A stretch of DNA of 64,000 nt from Macrostomum hystrix (taxonomy: Eukaryota > Platyhelminthes > Macrostomidae), in contig CATNEN010000039.1 of the NCBI GenBank assembly GCA_950097015.1, positions 17,206,501 to 17,270,500 on the forward strand, in the 5' to 3' direction. Shown piece by piece: positions 10,179 to 23,100 of the stretch. A model generated the notes under the pieces. The model had not been told where the DNA came from and ran no database searches. It saw nothing but the letters and a program-made list of their open reading frames with translations. Position 1 is the first letter of the stretch. Each line of letters begins with the position of its first letter. Both the position numbers and the translations under genes were made by a program.

Positions 10179-11989
10179 ATGTCGTCGACTCCGTTCAACC
10201 TGGACAAGGTGCAAACTCGGGACTTCACACCTGAGCCGAGAAAGCCGCACTCCAAGGCCACCAGGGAGGCGCAGTACCTCATCGACCAGGTGGGCCCAGC
10301 GTTGACAGCTGGCGTGTCTCAAATTGTTCAACAGAAGCCGCGCGATCCTATTGAATTTCTCAGTCAGTACCTGATGAAATACGCCGACTCGATTCGCTAC
10401 CACAAGGAGCAGGAGGAGCTGGCGCAGAGGATCAAGGAGGAGGAGGAGGTGAATGAGGGGAACGGGATGTCATTGTTAAACATCTACCCACTCGTAGATG
10501 AGCTGTTAGATCGCTGTTCCAAAATGATCAAATTATATCAGAACGAATCTATTAAGGAACGCAGCTTTTAGACAAAAACGCGGATGGAAAATTCGGAAAT
10601 ACGTCGCAATACAAAAATAGAAATGTCGTTACTGCTAAGGGCAGAGCTGTCTGACGGATGGAGCACTCATCTTCAAACGTCTGGTGCTTCCACGATTTAT
10701 CCGAAGTGTCTTGCAACAGGACAAAACTTTTTTTGGAGTCCGGAATCGAACCCCCGACCTTCAAGTCGTGAGTCGGACGCTCTAACGATTAGGCTACAAC
10801 CCTGCAAAGCCAACGGCCACTCAGAAATTACCATCGTCGCACAATTTATGAAGCATTCGCAATCGAAAACCAATTATCCGCAGGCCGAGCGTCTTGAAGA
10901 GCTTCGACGCAAGGAGATCGCGGAGGAGCAGCGCCAGATGCTGGAGCGCAAACGCCAGCTGGAGCGGGAGCGCGCCGAAGAGGAGGAGCGACAGCGCCGA
11001 GAGGCCGAAGAAGCTCGACTCCGCGCCGAAGAGGAGGAGCGACAACGGGCCGAGCGGGCGGCCGCCGAGGTTGAAATCCCGGAGGGCGACGCCGACGATG
11101 ACGGCGAGACGAAGGAGGACGGCGAAGGTAATACAAGTCGAGTTTCCTTGGCAAATATAGTCAATGGAAAATAAGGCTATAGCGACCTTAATTTGGGACG
11201 TTGTTAAGACTTTCTTTTCGATGCCGATGTTCCGGCACCCACGCACAGTGTACACATCTGCCTCTGATTTTCTTGTCGTCAGGCTCAGTGTCCACTCTCA
11301 CTGTGCCTTGGCTGTTGGTTTCAAGGTCGTAAATTTCCGAGCCAAAAGATAAAATAGGTAATCTTAGAAGCGACATTTTAACTACAAATCCTTGAGAGTA
11401 AGCAGTTCTTTGAAGTAGGAGTTTTAACCTAGAGGTTAGAGCATGGACTAACGACCTGGAGGTCGTGCAGGGGTTCGATTCCCGAATTCACTGGAGCAAC
11501 TTGCGTATTTTTGCAGGACACTCACTCTACATCGCTTCAGTTAGCTGTGTGCTAGCATTATGGGGTATTAAGGGTGGGTGTGACGTCCTTCCAGTCCATG
11601 GACTGAACAGCCGTACGCAGACTTCAGATGCTCCGCGCAATAGCTGCAGCTGAGCTGCTGTCGGCTGCATATCTGGCTTAATTGAGCAGTTGTAATAAGT
11701 TAGTATTACTTTTAAGTTATAAAGTTTTGATAGTTCTATTTATAGCAACAAAGAACCAGGCAAAAATATTTATTTCGATTTATTTTCGTTCAGAAAAGTT
11801 TTGTAAAGCTGCTTATGTTACATCACAGGCGAGACATCAGCTGCTCCACCAGCTGATCAGGAGGGCGAGTCAGCTGAACCTGCGGCTGGCGATGATACTG
11901 TCGCAGCCGAAGGCAATCAAGAAGGCGAGGCTGAGGCCGAGGCTGAGGGCGAGGGCGAGGCGGCGGAGGAGGAGGAAGATGCGGAATGA
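10179..11989 (+). CDS. DPY30-domain protein with coiled coil and acidic tail
   Basis: Exons are 10179-10448, 10884-11127 and 11829-11989, giving 224 residues; phases 0 and 1 match at both junctions (donors GAG|GTGAAT and GAAG|GTAATA, acceptors CCGCAG and CACAG). Residues about 31-72 are a DPY30 motif: the helix pair YLIDQVGPALTAGVSQIV and PRDPIEFLSQYLMKYA matches the dimerisation/docking fold that binds amphipathic anchoring helices. Residues 73-150 are a Glu/Arg/Gln coiled coil, and 160-224 are an Ala/Gly/Glu/Asp tail. DPY30 domains occur in SET1/MLL complexes, NME5/AK7-type ciliary proteins and DYDC proteins. No kinase domain is present here, so a DYDC-like or radial-spoke-associated role is possible but inferred. 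Intron 1 carries a SINE A head, and intron 2 carries SINE B and A copies. Confidence 0.85.
10736..10815 (-). mobile_element. SINE family A head in DPY30 intron 1
   Basis: Minus strand: GGTTGTAGCCTAATCGTTAG (A-box) and GGTCGGGGGTTCGATTCC (B-box). The body is missing. Confidence 0.75.
11222..11345 (-). mobile_element. SINE family B fragment in DPY30 intron 2
   Basis: TGTACACATCTGCCTCTGAT, TCGTCAGGCTCAGTGTCCAC and CTCACTGTGCCTTGG are the reverse complement of the central part of family B. Confidence 0.6.
11420..11705 (+). mobile_element. SINE family A copy in DPY30 intron 2
   Basis: Head AACCTAGAGGTTAGAGCATG, B-box GGGGTTCGATTCCCG, then the body blocks CAGTCCATGGACTGAACAGC and CTGCTGTCGGCTGCATATCT. 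More diverged than the 3706 copy; no clear target duplication. Confidence 0.8.
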
Positions 11990-12550
11990 TGACGTCAATA
12001 TTTGTCCCCTGATTTAGCAGTGTTCATGGGAGAACTAATTATATAATAATTGGTGAAAAGTTTGCCGCACTTCAAAGAGAAATTCTCGTACCAAAAAGTT
12101 TTGTTTACATTTTTTACATAGATTTTGTAATTTCTTCTGCTTTTGTTTATTTTTCATGTTTCACGGATGAAACTTTCTGAATGCGTGGAAAATATACTAC
12201 ATGCTTACTTTAAAATGAACCGGATGGTATTCAAAAGTATTGTTTGCTTTGCTCAGCGTTTACTTAATTATGGAACCAGGACAATTGCTAAACTTCCATG
12301 CTGTTTAAGATTTGTGATTTGGCAATTCGAGAGCAGGAACCTTCAGAACTCTAAAAAGCAGTCAAAATTGAAAAGCAATATTATTCTCATTTAGCTTTGA
12401 ACTTATTGTACAATTATGTCGAATTCTTCTTCAGGTGCATCTATCTAGTGTCACAGCCTAATGTTCTTCTCATCAAATATTAGCTCCTTCCTGTACCTTG
12501 TATAATGAACGCATACGTGCTACATGAACTATTAAAAACGGTTACAAATT

Positions 12551-12556
12551 AATAAA
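12551..12556 (+). terminator. Candidate poly(A) signal of the DPY30-domain gene
   Basis: AATAAA about 560 bases after the stop at 11989, the first canonical signal downstream. Confidence 0.35.
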
Positions 12557-12559
12557 ACT

Positions 12560-14934
12560 GCAGCTGCCCCATCGTGTGGAAGAAAAGTATTTTCATGCTA
12601 ATTATTATCGGCTTTCGATGCTTAATAGCTCTGATGAGGTAAAATATATAAGATGCGACATCATTTGATAGTGTAATTGCGAAGAACTTCGTATTATATA
12701 GTTGGTTAATGTAGGAACACGCAGCAAATTAGCACATGCAAGTTACAATTGTCACATCGCGTGCAATTCGACCTCATGGTTTCATATAATCTTAATTCGC
12801 ATATATATAGTTATTATCCAGAAGGTGCTAAATGAGGATGATTTATTTAATCGCCGTAAAATACAAGGAGGACTGGAGTGTCGTTTATGTAAGTAGTCCT
12901 TGGTAAAATCTTGAGCTTATCATTCAAAAAGTGTCTATCTGGCACTTTAAAAAAACCAGATAGGATTTAGGATTTAGGGTTTAGGATTTAGTATCCTAAA
13001 TCGTATGCAGAGAAGAAGTAAACCCAAAGCTAAAAAAGTTAACTTTTTTGTTTATAATTTTTTTTGCTTGTAGAACTTTTTACTGAACCGTTTCTCTGTT
13101 TTTATATCAAATGTCACGCGTTTTGGCACCGCTTTAAAAGGCTGATTTTCATAGAAACCGCTGAGCCAATTTCGGTTTCATTGCTGAATCCCGATGGTCG
13201 ATGAAAAGCGAGGCTACCTACCCTCAAGACTCGCACTCTGGATGCACTCTTCCAAAACACACATGGGTGGCCAGACTGTCCATGACAAACTGTGATGAAA
13301 TATTTGACCAACAATTGTGTCCAGCTTGCAGTCTGAAGTCAAGCATGACCATGGGCTTTGATAGATGTATTTTGGTGCTTTGATAAACAAAATGTAGCTT
13401 CACTTAGGTTTGATTGAATTTTGATTATGTTTGATTTGATTAAAGCAAAAAAATCTAGGTTATTTTCTTTATACTAGTATTAGTCTGCAATAACATTTTC
13501 TGTGACAGAAGTATAAACTGAAGTTTGAATCTACTAGCTAATTCTAAATGTAAAAAAGTATTGTTTCTGTAATTTAGAATATAAAACTATTTGTATTTTT
13601 GGGTCAATTGTAGCTTGCTGAAGATTAAATATTATGTTTCATTCAAAAAATTATTTTTTTATCTTTGCTCAAAAAGCAATCAAGATAGGCCTACATGATG
13701 GATATTTCAATGAAGATTCAAAACTTTTTTGAACATCACATTCTAGTACAAGTAATAGGGCCTGCTAGTATTATTTGTTAGCAAATATGTAAAATGCCTA
13801 TTTACCATGTAATCTAGCTAGGCTATATTGTCATGTAACTTCTGTGTTTGCTTTAAAATAAGAACCATAGCCATGACCTATGTCTTGTCTTTTATATAGC
13901 ATATAAAGGATATTTATGGTATTAAAATATAATTAGTAGCCTCCTTTCCTAATTGACTAATGTCTGGTTCATTGAAGTAATTCAAGTCAGGAAATTTTTT
14001 CTGTTGTCATCTACATACAAAGCTTTCTACCTTGCTAGCTATTTTATTGACTTGTTTGGTACAATTCAACTACGAGCGTGTTTGCCACACCATGGCTTCT
14101 TTAGAAGTAGTTTTAACATTTTTGTGAATATGCAGAGGTAGTAATTGTGAACTAGCAAAATAATATCAAGATTTCTAGATAAATAACATAAAACATAACG
14201 AAATGTTCAGTAATGTATTAAAGTATGGAATTTTTCAAGTTGGCTACAACAATGGCATTAACATACTACTATATACATATACTTGTATCAACAGTAATAT
14301 TGCTATATCATGCATATTGGCACTATGAAAGTTAATAAAATAAACATGGAAGGCCTAGCTATAATTTAGTTTTGCAAACTTCTAAGTTTACTCTAGGGTA
14401 TCAATCATAAGACTGAGATTTAAAAAATGAATAAAGGAATTTTTTGCTAGTTCAATAACATTAGAATAATATTATCTATGGGTGAAACATTTTATTCATA
14501 AAAATTGATTTTTAAAGTAAAAGTTCTTTAGTTTTTTAATGCTTTTTTAAACAATAAAATGTGCAGCTACATACATCCGCAACCTCCCAAGTCTTAGCCG
14601 GCCGTGCAACTTAGTTTTTGCTCTCATTTGCGACTTAGTTCGTTTCATTGCTCTATTTACGACTTAGTTTGCTCTCATTTGCTCTCTTTTTCTCTCCCCT
14701 CTTTCCTTTTCTTCACGCCTTCCTTTTTTGTCCCTTGGTCCCACCTTAGATTTTTTGCGCTTGGTCGATTGGTTTTTGCGACTTACCTTGCTTGGCCCTC
14801 GTTTCACCCGGCCGGTTCGGCCGTGTGTTGCGTATGTATGTGCAGCTATATTCAAGAATGAAACATTGCAAGATGTTTTAAAGCTAACTAGAATATAAAT
14901 TGTCAAGGCTACAATGTTGTTGTTAATCCTTCAG
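12560..14934. other. AT-rich intergenic or WASHC2 5' region, no gene seen
   Basis: I find no convincing exon. Near 12960-13005 there is a short GGATTTAGG-type repeat followed by its inverse (TATCCTAAATC). At 14610-14720 a degenerate repeat of GCGACTTAGTTT/GCTCTCATTT and a long pyrimidine tract precede the first recognised WASHC2 exon. The start-codon exon of WASHC2 probably lies here but is too short to identify. Confidence 0.5.
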
Positions 14935-15410
14935 CAGCAAGCTGGATTCTTCTAGTAGCCAATCCTCGCAGCCGAAGCTCTGGGAGCGGCCCTGGACTCT
15001 TGACGAGATTCGCGAACGAGCCAACGATTGGTCTCTGGCTGGCGATGCTGGGGTTTGTTGGCTACAATATTTACTACTAACTTTCTCTGCTACTATTAGT
15101 AGAGTAGTGAAAATGAGGTATCCTAAATTTTTTTCTTATTTTTTCGCAGCTGCTGCTCTATCTGGAGGAGAGCAACCGCAGCCTCCTAGCCAAGACGTCC
15201 GAGTTTCAGAAGACCCTGCAGGACAGTGTCCACGAGATACGGTCTACGCAGACCCTCTTGCATAATACGTTTAACGATTTCAATGCGCTAGCCGATACTA
15301 GATTCGTGGAAAATGTGAGCCATCAAAGCTGTCATTCTGCCTCTCTGTCTATCTACCCGTCTGTTTGTCTGTCTGTCTGTCATTGTGTCTGTCTGTCTGT
15401 CTGTCTGTCA

Positions 15411-15441
<31 letters not shown>

Positions 15442-15450
15442 AGTCAGTCA

Positions 15451-15506
<56 letters not shown>

Positions 15507-16842
15507 GGCATTTCTGAAAAAGTCCAATCTACAACCTGCAAGCGAGTCTACGACGAAGACGTCGCGACCGCAGCCAGCTCGTCAGCTGACACCGCGGCAG
15601 CCGTCACCTCTCCAGCGGAGTCCGCTAAGCCGAAGACGCGCGAACAAATCGAAGCTGAACGCCTGCCGTGGATCCAGGAGGCCCTGCGAATCGGGCTGTC
15701 CATCCTGGAGACCAAGTACGATCGAGTTGAACTGGCCGACGTCAGCGACAGCGAAGACGACGAAGACGATGACGAAGCCGGCGCAGGCGAGAGGTCGAGA
15801 ACTGCCACCGCAGCAGCCATGCTGGAGCCCGTCTATCAGGCCCGCGATGTCTACAAGAATCGAAAACTGCCCCACCTGGTCGGGTCATCGGCTTGGCTAG
15901 CCGACGATTGGGTCGGATTGGCTGCGCAATTGCAGGCGAGTTGCATTTTTTCTGGATTTTTGATCACCGCCTTGATGACTGGTTTCTTAAAACAACTGTT
16001 TGATCAGTTCATAAAGCCCCTTGATGTCCAGTCGTATGACCAGTTTATAAAACACCCGTATGACCAGTCAGTGAACACCTGTATGACCAGTCAGTGAACA
16101 CCTGTATGACCAGTTTATAAAACACCTGTATGACCAGTAAGTAAACACCTGTATGACCAGTAAGTAAACACCTGTATGACCAGTAAGTAAACACCTGTAT
16201 GACCAGTAAGTAAACACCTGTATGACCAGTAAGTAAACACCTGTATGACCAGTCAGTGAACACCTGTATGACCAGTAAGTAAACACCTGTATGACCAGTA
16301 AGTAAACACCTGTATGACCAGTTTATAAAACACCTGTATGACCAGTAAGTAAACACCTGTATGACCAGTAAGTAAACACCTGTATGACCAGTTTATAAAA
16401 CACCTGCATGACTAGTAAGTAAACACCTGTATGACCAGTCAGTGAACACCTGTATGACTAGTTAGTAAACATCTGCATGACCATTTTAAAACTACCTGAA
16501 CTACTAGTACTAGTTATTTTACACCTATATGACCAGCTAGTAAACGCCTGTATAGGTGTAAATTATAATATGCTTACTTCAATTAGAACACCAAGATCTT
16601 CACTAACCTAATTAACTCGTTAATCAACTCTGGCAGCTACCGTCGGCGGCTGCCTCGGCAGCTGCTGCTGGCGGCTCTGCGCCAGGTGCGGCCGCTGATC
16701 AATATGAAGATGAGGATGATGAAGAAGAAGAGGAAGAAGAAGAGGAGCAAGATGGCGAAACTGTTGCGGTATCCGGAATTGCAGCCGCGCTCGATTCGGA
16801 CGAAGAGAGCGCCCAATTCGAAGATGCTAACAGTCGGCGCTC

Positions 16843-16879
<37 letters not shown>

Positions 16880-17147
16880 AGGAAGAAGCAGCGTCAATTA
16901 TTTGGGGACGACGAGGACAGCGACGAAGAAGATGACGAAGATCTATTCGTGACGCAGGGCGCTTCGTTGTCTGGAGCTGCGGCAGCCGCCTACAACAATG
17001 TGGCCAACGATGGAGACGAAGATCTTGACGATGAACAAGAAGAAGGAGATGACAGTGACAGACAAAAGCGTGGGCCAATGTCTGTTACGGACGAATTGAA
17101 AGCTCGCCTAAGTGGAAGATTGCCGCCGAAGTCTTCAGGTTCGCAGC

Positions 17148-17178
<31 letters not shown>

Positions 17179-20100
17179 ATCTTCGTCTGCGACGTCAGCG
17201 GCTGGCGGTACCGGCGAAGCCGCAGCCAGTCGTCAAGCCGCTGAAGCTTCGGTGCAGAAATTGCTTCAGGGATCCATTGCGCCTGGCGGTAAATAATCGA
17301 GTGAATTATGACCAGTAGGGCGATGACAATATGTCCAGTAGTGGTGGAATTAGTCAGTTATAAGATAGATAAATTTACCAGAACATATAGTAACACACGT
17401 GTGACTAGTAAATAATTTTAAAGGACAAACCTCATTATCATCCTTTTTAACAGGCCACAAAGCGTCTCTGTGGGATGACGACGATGAGGAGAGCGAGGAT
17501 GACATCTTTGCGCCTAAAAGGGCGGCAGATAAGCCCGCCGAGGTAATTTTATTGATTGGCGATAAGGCTGCAAATACTCTGCCCTTCCGGCAAAAGCAGT
17601 ACTCCGAATTCTAAAATTTCTTACCCCTCTCTGGCAGTCAGACAGCCACCCCTTCAATTTCTACCCCACCCAGCCAATAGGATACCCCCTTACACTCCTT
17701 ACACTACCAGTAAACGCGACACCCACCCCAAATATTTCTTACCCCTCCCAGCCAATCGGATACGGAACACTAAAACATCGATCCCTTCTAGTCAGCGCGA
17801 AACCCACCCCTAAAATTCCCACCCCTCCTACCCCTGCAATGCCTTCCGCTCAAATTTCTTACCTCTTATTAACCAATCGTGACAATTGTCCCTGAAATCC
17901 ATCGTTCTTAAAATCAAAATGGCGTGATATTCTAAATGACTCTGGAATAAACTATTCCCTTATTTTCTTTCGCCAAACCAGGTTGTGTCAGAAGTGAAGG
18001 CGACCGCTAAACCAGGTTACTATTTTGTGCATTTAGCTAATTGGTGAAACGTGTGATATTATACACAGGCATTATGATTATAGAAGCTAGCTAATGCTGA
18101 TTTGCTAAATAAGTCGAAAAAATTCGCAAAATTCATTGCTTATTTTTAGCAGGCCCATCAAAAGTTAATCAAACAACAGGTCAATCAGCTGCTACAGCTC
18201 CGCTAGGTGCTAAAGTGATTAAACCTACTCGATTATTCGGTATGATTCTACTTTTTTATTCTTACAAGTAGAGTATAAGAGCTATGTACATTTTTTCTTT
18301 TCATAACCGATTACGGATTCACTATTTTATTTAGTGATTGGGAGCCAAATATTTAATTATATCCTGAGTATTCGAGTACATCTCATAATGCTGAGTCAAT
18401 GATATTAAGAATGATTTGTTTGACAATTAATCAAAAATTTAGGCTCGGATTCTTCAGACGAAGACGATGATTTGTTTAAAATTCCACCTTCTGGTGCAAA
18501 TCAAAGATCAAAGGCGCCGATGTCTGTTAAGCCTAAGCAGCCTGATTTGGCTAGTAAGATTTTTTATCGATTTTTTTATTTGATTGATTGCTGTATGTTG
18601 TTTAACACTGCGACTATTTTAGTTTGTTTTGCTGCTATGCAGTGTTATAAAAGTCTGCTTTTATATTTAACTGTCATGCCAGTGCAACACCCACCCCAAA
18701 AATTCCTTTGCCTTCCCAGCCAATGCGAACCCCACAGTTAATCCTTATACTCCTTTAATTCTGTGCGACACGCGCCCCTCAAATTCCTTACCTCTCCCAG
18801 CCAATGCGGCACCAACCCGTCAAATTCCTTACCCCTGCCAGCCAATGCGGCACCAACCCCTCGAATTCCTTACCCCTCCTAGACAAGGCGGCAACCCCTC
18901 GAATTCCTTACCCCTCCTAGACAAGGCGGCAACCCCTCGATTTCCTTACCCCTCCTAGACAAGGCGGCAACCCCTCGATTTCCTTACCCCTCCTAGACAA
19001 GGCGGCAACCCCTCGATTTCCTTACCCCTCCTAGACAAGGCGGCAACCCCTCGATTTCCTTACCCCTCCTAGCCAATGCGCACCAACCCCTCGAATTCCA
19101 AACCCCTCCCAGCCATTCCGACATTCAACACTTAAATTCCGTTCCCCAATCGGTAAAAAAAAATTTTATGTGCTTGCAGGCGTGAACAACTCGCAACCGA
19201 CTCAATCAGGCTCGAAATCTACTGCCGCAGCAGCAACAGCAGCAGCGGCGGCGTCATCATCGTCTGCAAATGCTAATTCAGCAAAAGTACAGCCGCAAGA
19301 ACAGCAGCAAAAGCAGCAGCAGCAGCAGCAACAACAACAGCAGAAGAAAAAAGGCCTTTTCGACAGTGATGATGACGAAGAGGACGATCTCTTTGCAGTG
19401 AAGCCTGCGTTGGTAAGCTTTAAATGAGAACATGTTTTCAATATTTTGCGCAAATGTTTATTTTTTAATTCAATGCGAAAATTTTCCAGCCAGCATCGAA
19501 GTCGGAGCGAGGCCGCAGTCTTCTCGTAGACGAACCGGATTCTAGCGGCGTCAGACCGGAGTTGGCGTCAGCGGCTGCAGCTTCAGCCAAGCTGAAGGCT
19601 ACTAGTTTATTTCACGACGGAAGCGATAGTGACAGTGACAGTGAAGGAGGCGACGGCGACGGCGGTCTGTTTGCACCGGCGCGGAAAGCGTCAGAAGCCG
19701 ATAAGAAGAAATTTGTCAGCAGCACCGAGTCAGAAGCAGACGGTTCGACAACTAACCCAGCAAGGACTCAGCAGCAGCAGCAGCAGTCGTCGAGTAAGCC
19801 GTTCGGTGGAGTCAGCGTGTTCGGCGGAGCGGTCGACCCCGCTGCGGTGCTGCGTATACGGCAGCAGAGAGGTCAGTAGGCCCCAAGGAATGACTGGATC
19901 AAGAAGTGACTAGAGATCAAGGAGAGACTAGATCAAGGAGTGACTAGATCATGGAGTGACTAGATCAAGGAGTGACTAGATCAAAGAGTGACTAGATCAA
20001 AGAGTGACTAGTTCAAGGAGTGACTAGTTCAAGGAGTGACTAGAGATCAAGGAGAGACTAGAGATCAAGGAGAGACTAGATCTCAAGGAGTGACTAGATC

Positions 20101-23100
20101 AAGGAGTGACTAGATCATGGAGTGACTAGATCAAGGAGTGACTAGATCAAAGAGTGACTAGATCAAAGAGTGACTAGATCAAAGAGTGACTAGTTCAAGG
20201 AGTGACTAGTTCAAGGAGTGACTAGAGATCAAGGAGAGACTAGAGATCAAGGAGAGACTAGATCTCAAGGAGTAACTAAAGATCAAGGAGTGACTAGATC
20301 AAGGAGTGACTAGATTAAGGGGTGACTAGATCATGGAGTGACTAGATCAAGGAGTGACTAGATCAAAGAGTGACTAGTTCAAGGAGTGACTAGTTCAAGG
20401 AGTGACTAGAGATCAAGGAGAGACTAGAGATCAAGGAGAGACTAGAGATCAAGGAGTAACTAAAGATCAAGGAGTGACTAGATCAAGGAGTGACTAGATT
20501 AAGGGGTGACTAGATCAAGGAGAGACTAGAGATCAAGGAGAGACTAGAGATCAAGGAGTAACTAAAGATCAAGGAGTGACTAGATCAAGGAGTGACTTGA
20601 TCAAGGAGTGACTAGATCTCAAGGAGTGACTAGATCTCAAGGAGTGACTAGATCAAGGAGTTACTAGATCAAGTTTTTTACTTTCTAGCCGCCAGCAGCT
20701 CTGACTCGGAGAGCAGTGACGATTCAGACTTTGACAACCGGAAACCGATGCAGTCCCAGAAAGCTCCTGCGGCAGCTGCAGCCGCTGCGTCTGCGGCCCC
20801 GGTGCCTTCAGCACCCGCCGCGTCCGCCGCCACCACAGCCACTACCACCGTCAATGCAGCCGACGAGCCGTCGACTGTTAAGAAGCCGGCTGTAAAGAAG
20901 AATCTATTTGAATCTTCGGATTCAGACTCCGATGCGGATTTGTTCGCCCTGCCGAAAAAGCCAATCGCAGGTGGCCAGGTTGCCCCTAGCAACACACAAT
21001 TTAAACCTAGCGACAAGCCGGTCGCCTCTAGCAACGCCCCTAGCAACAGCCAGGTTGCCCCTAGCAACACACAAGGTAATCCTAGCGGCAAGCCGGTCGC
21101 CCCTAGCAACAGTCAGGTTGCCCCTACTAACACACAAGTTAATCCTAGCGGCAAGCCGGTCGCCCCTAGCAACAGCCAGGTTGCCCCTAGCAACACACAA
21201 GCTAATCCTAGCGGCAAGCCGGTCGCCCCTAGCAACAGCCAGGTTGCCCCTACTAACACACAATTTAATCCTAGCGGCAAGCCGGTCGCCCCTAGCAACA
21301 GCCAGGTTGCCCCTGGCAACACACAAGCTAATCCTAGCGGCAAGCCGGTCGCCCCTAGCAACGACCCAGCTGCTCCTAGCAACAAAGCTGTTGCAGTTAA
21401 GAAGCCAGCCGCCTCTGTGTTCGCTTCCGACTCGTCCTCGGATGACGCTGATGATCTGTTCTCCGTTGTCAAGAAAAAGACACAAGCGCCAGTCTTAACG
21501 CATCAGCCATCAGCGCCGGTTCCTGCTGCACCCCCTGCTGCCGCGGCTCCGGCTGCGGCTGCGGGCACGACTGCGTCGCCTGAGCCGCCGGCTGTCGACA
21601 AGGCAGCTATGAGCGGCCGACGCGCGCCTGTCGGCGGGGTGAGCATGTTCGGCGGCGGCCTTCCGCCTCCGGCTGCGCTTCTGCGGTCTAAAGTGGCCGC
21701 TGCGACCGCCGCCGCGGCTTCTTCCATCGCTGCTGCAGCCGCCTCAGATGACGAGAATGTTGGAGAAGCTCCTGTGGAATCAGGAGCTGCAACCGCTGGT
21801 AGACAGCAGAGTGAATCAACTGGTGGACTATTGGTCTCCGTCACCAAGGTGAGATTTTTACTTCAAGGCCCTCTTCGCCTTTCCCGCTTCGGAGTTCCAG
21901 CTTAAAATAGTTTTGATAAAACCGGCAACAAAAAATTAATTTGCAGGATCGAGCTCGACTTCCAGGGCGTCGTTTGCCTTCTCGGCGCGCCGGAGCCGCC
22001 TCAGCTTCCAGCACCGCGGCAGCCAAAGCTATAGAAGTTCCACAAGCTTCTTCAGCTCCAGTAGCAACAGCCGCAGCTCCAGTGGTCTCCGTGTCAGACG
22101 ATGCCACTGTTAAGCAGTTTATGGCGCCTGTTGACCTCGACGACGGTTCAAGTAAGCGCCCTAGCCCACAGCCACCTTTTCAACCTCGGGCTTCGACTGG
22201 TCTGCTTCGTCGAGACAGTCGAGACAGCGATCAGGACGACGATATTTTTGCATCTAGTCGACTGTCTGCTAAGCCTAAGATCCCATCCACCGACGCTAAG
22301 ATCCCATCCGCCGACTCTAAGATCCCATCCGCCGACGCTAGGATCCCATCCGCCGACGCTAAGATCCCATCCACCGACGCTAAGATCCCATCCGCCGACG
22401 CTAAGATCCCATCCGCCGACGCTAAGATCCCATCCGCCGTCGCTAGGATCGTATCATCGTCTTCCGACTCATTAGCTAGTAATATTCCAAAGCGCCCAAC
22501 TGCGTTGGATGAAGATGATGATCTGTTTGCAGATCTCATTGTCAAGGAGCAGCCGCCGCCAACCCAGACCGCTCCCGCCGAAGTCAGGCCAGAAGAAGGG
22601 AAGAAAACGAAGAAAAATCGGGACCCATTCGCTTCCTCGTCATCCAACGAAGACGAAGATATTTTTGGTAGCGACGTCAATGTCAAAGCCAAGTCGACAA
22701 CGGCACCGTCTGGCGCGAATCCGACAGCTTCGGTTAGCGATCAGCTGGATGACATTTTCGCTGCTGACATTGTTAAGAAGCCGACCGGCGCCTCAGCGGC
22801 AGCCAGCGCGGCGGCGAAGCGGCAGCAGAAGGTTGGCGCCGGCGCGTCTAACAAGAAGTCGTCGTCGTCTAAGCCAGCTAAAGCGGTCACAAATCAGGAC
22901 CTCGGTAAGCCTTTTTTCTGCTTTTTCTCAGGACTAGGAGGTCGGGAGTTCGATTCCCGACTTGAAAATTTTGTGTCATTTAGCTTGATACCCAACTCTG
23001 CATGCTTCCGTTCACCCAGCAGTTAAATAGTTACCAGTATTAGCTAAGGTAAATTGATGGTGTCCATGGACTGTACAACCGTACGCAGCCTTCAGATGCG

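Noticed and set aside
12963-13005. Interstitial telomere repeat (GGATTTAGG words)
   Set aside because: Only four degenerate copies of a 7-bp word, not TTAGGG.
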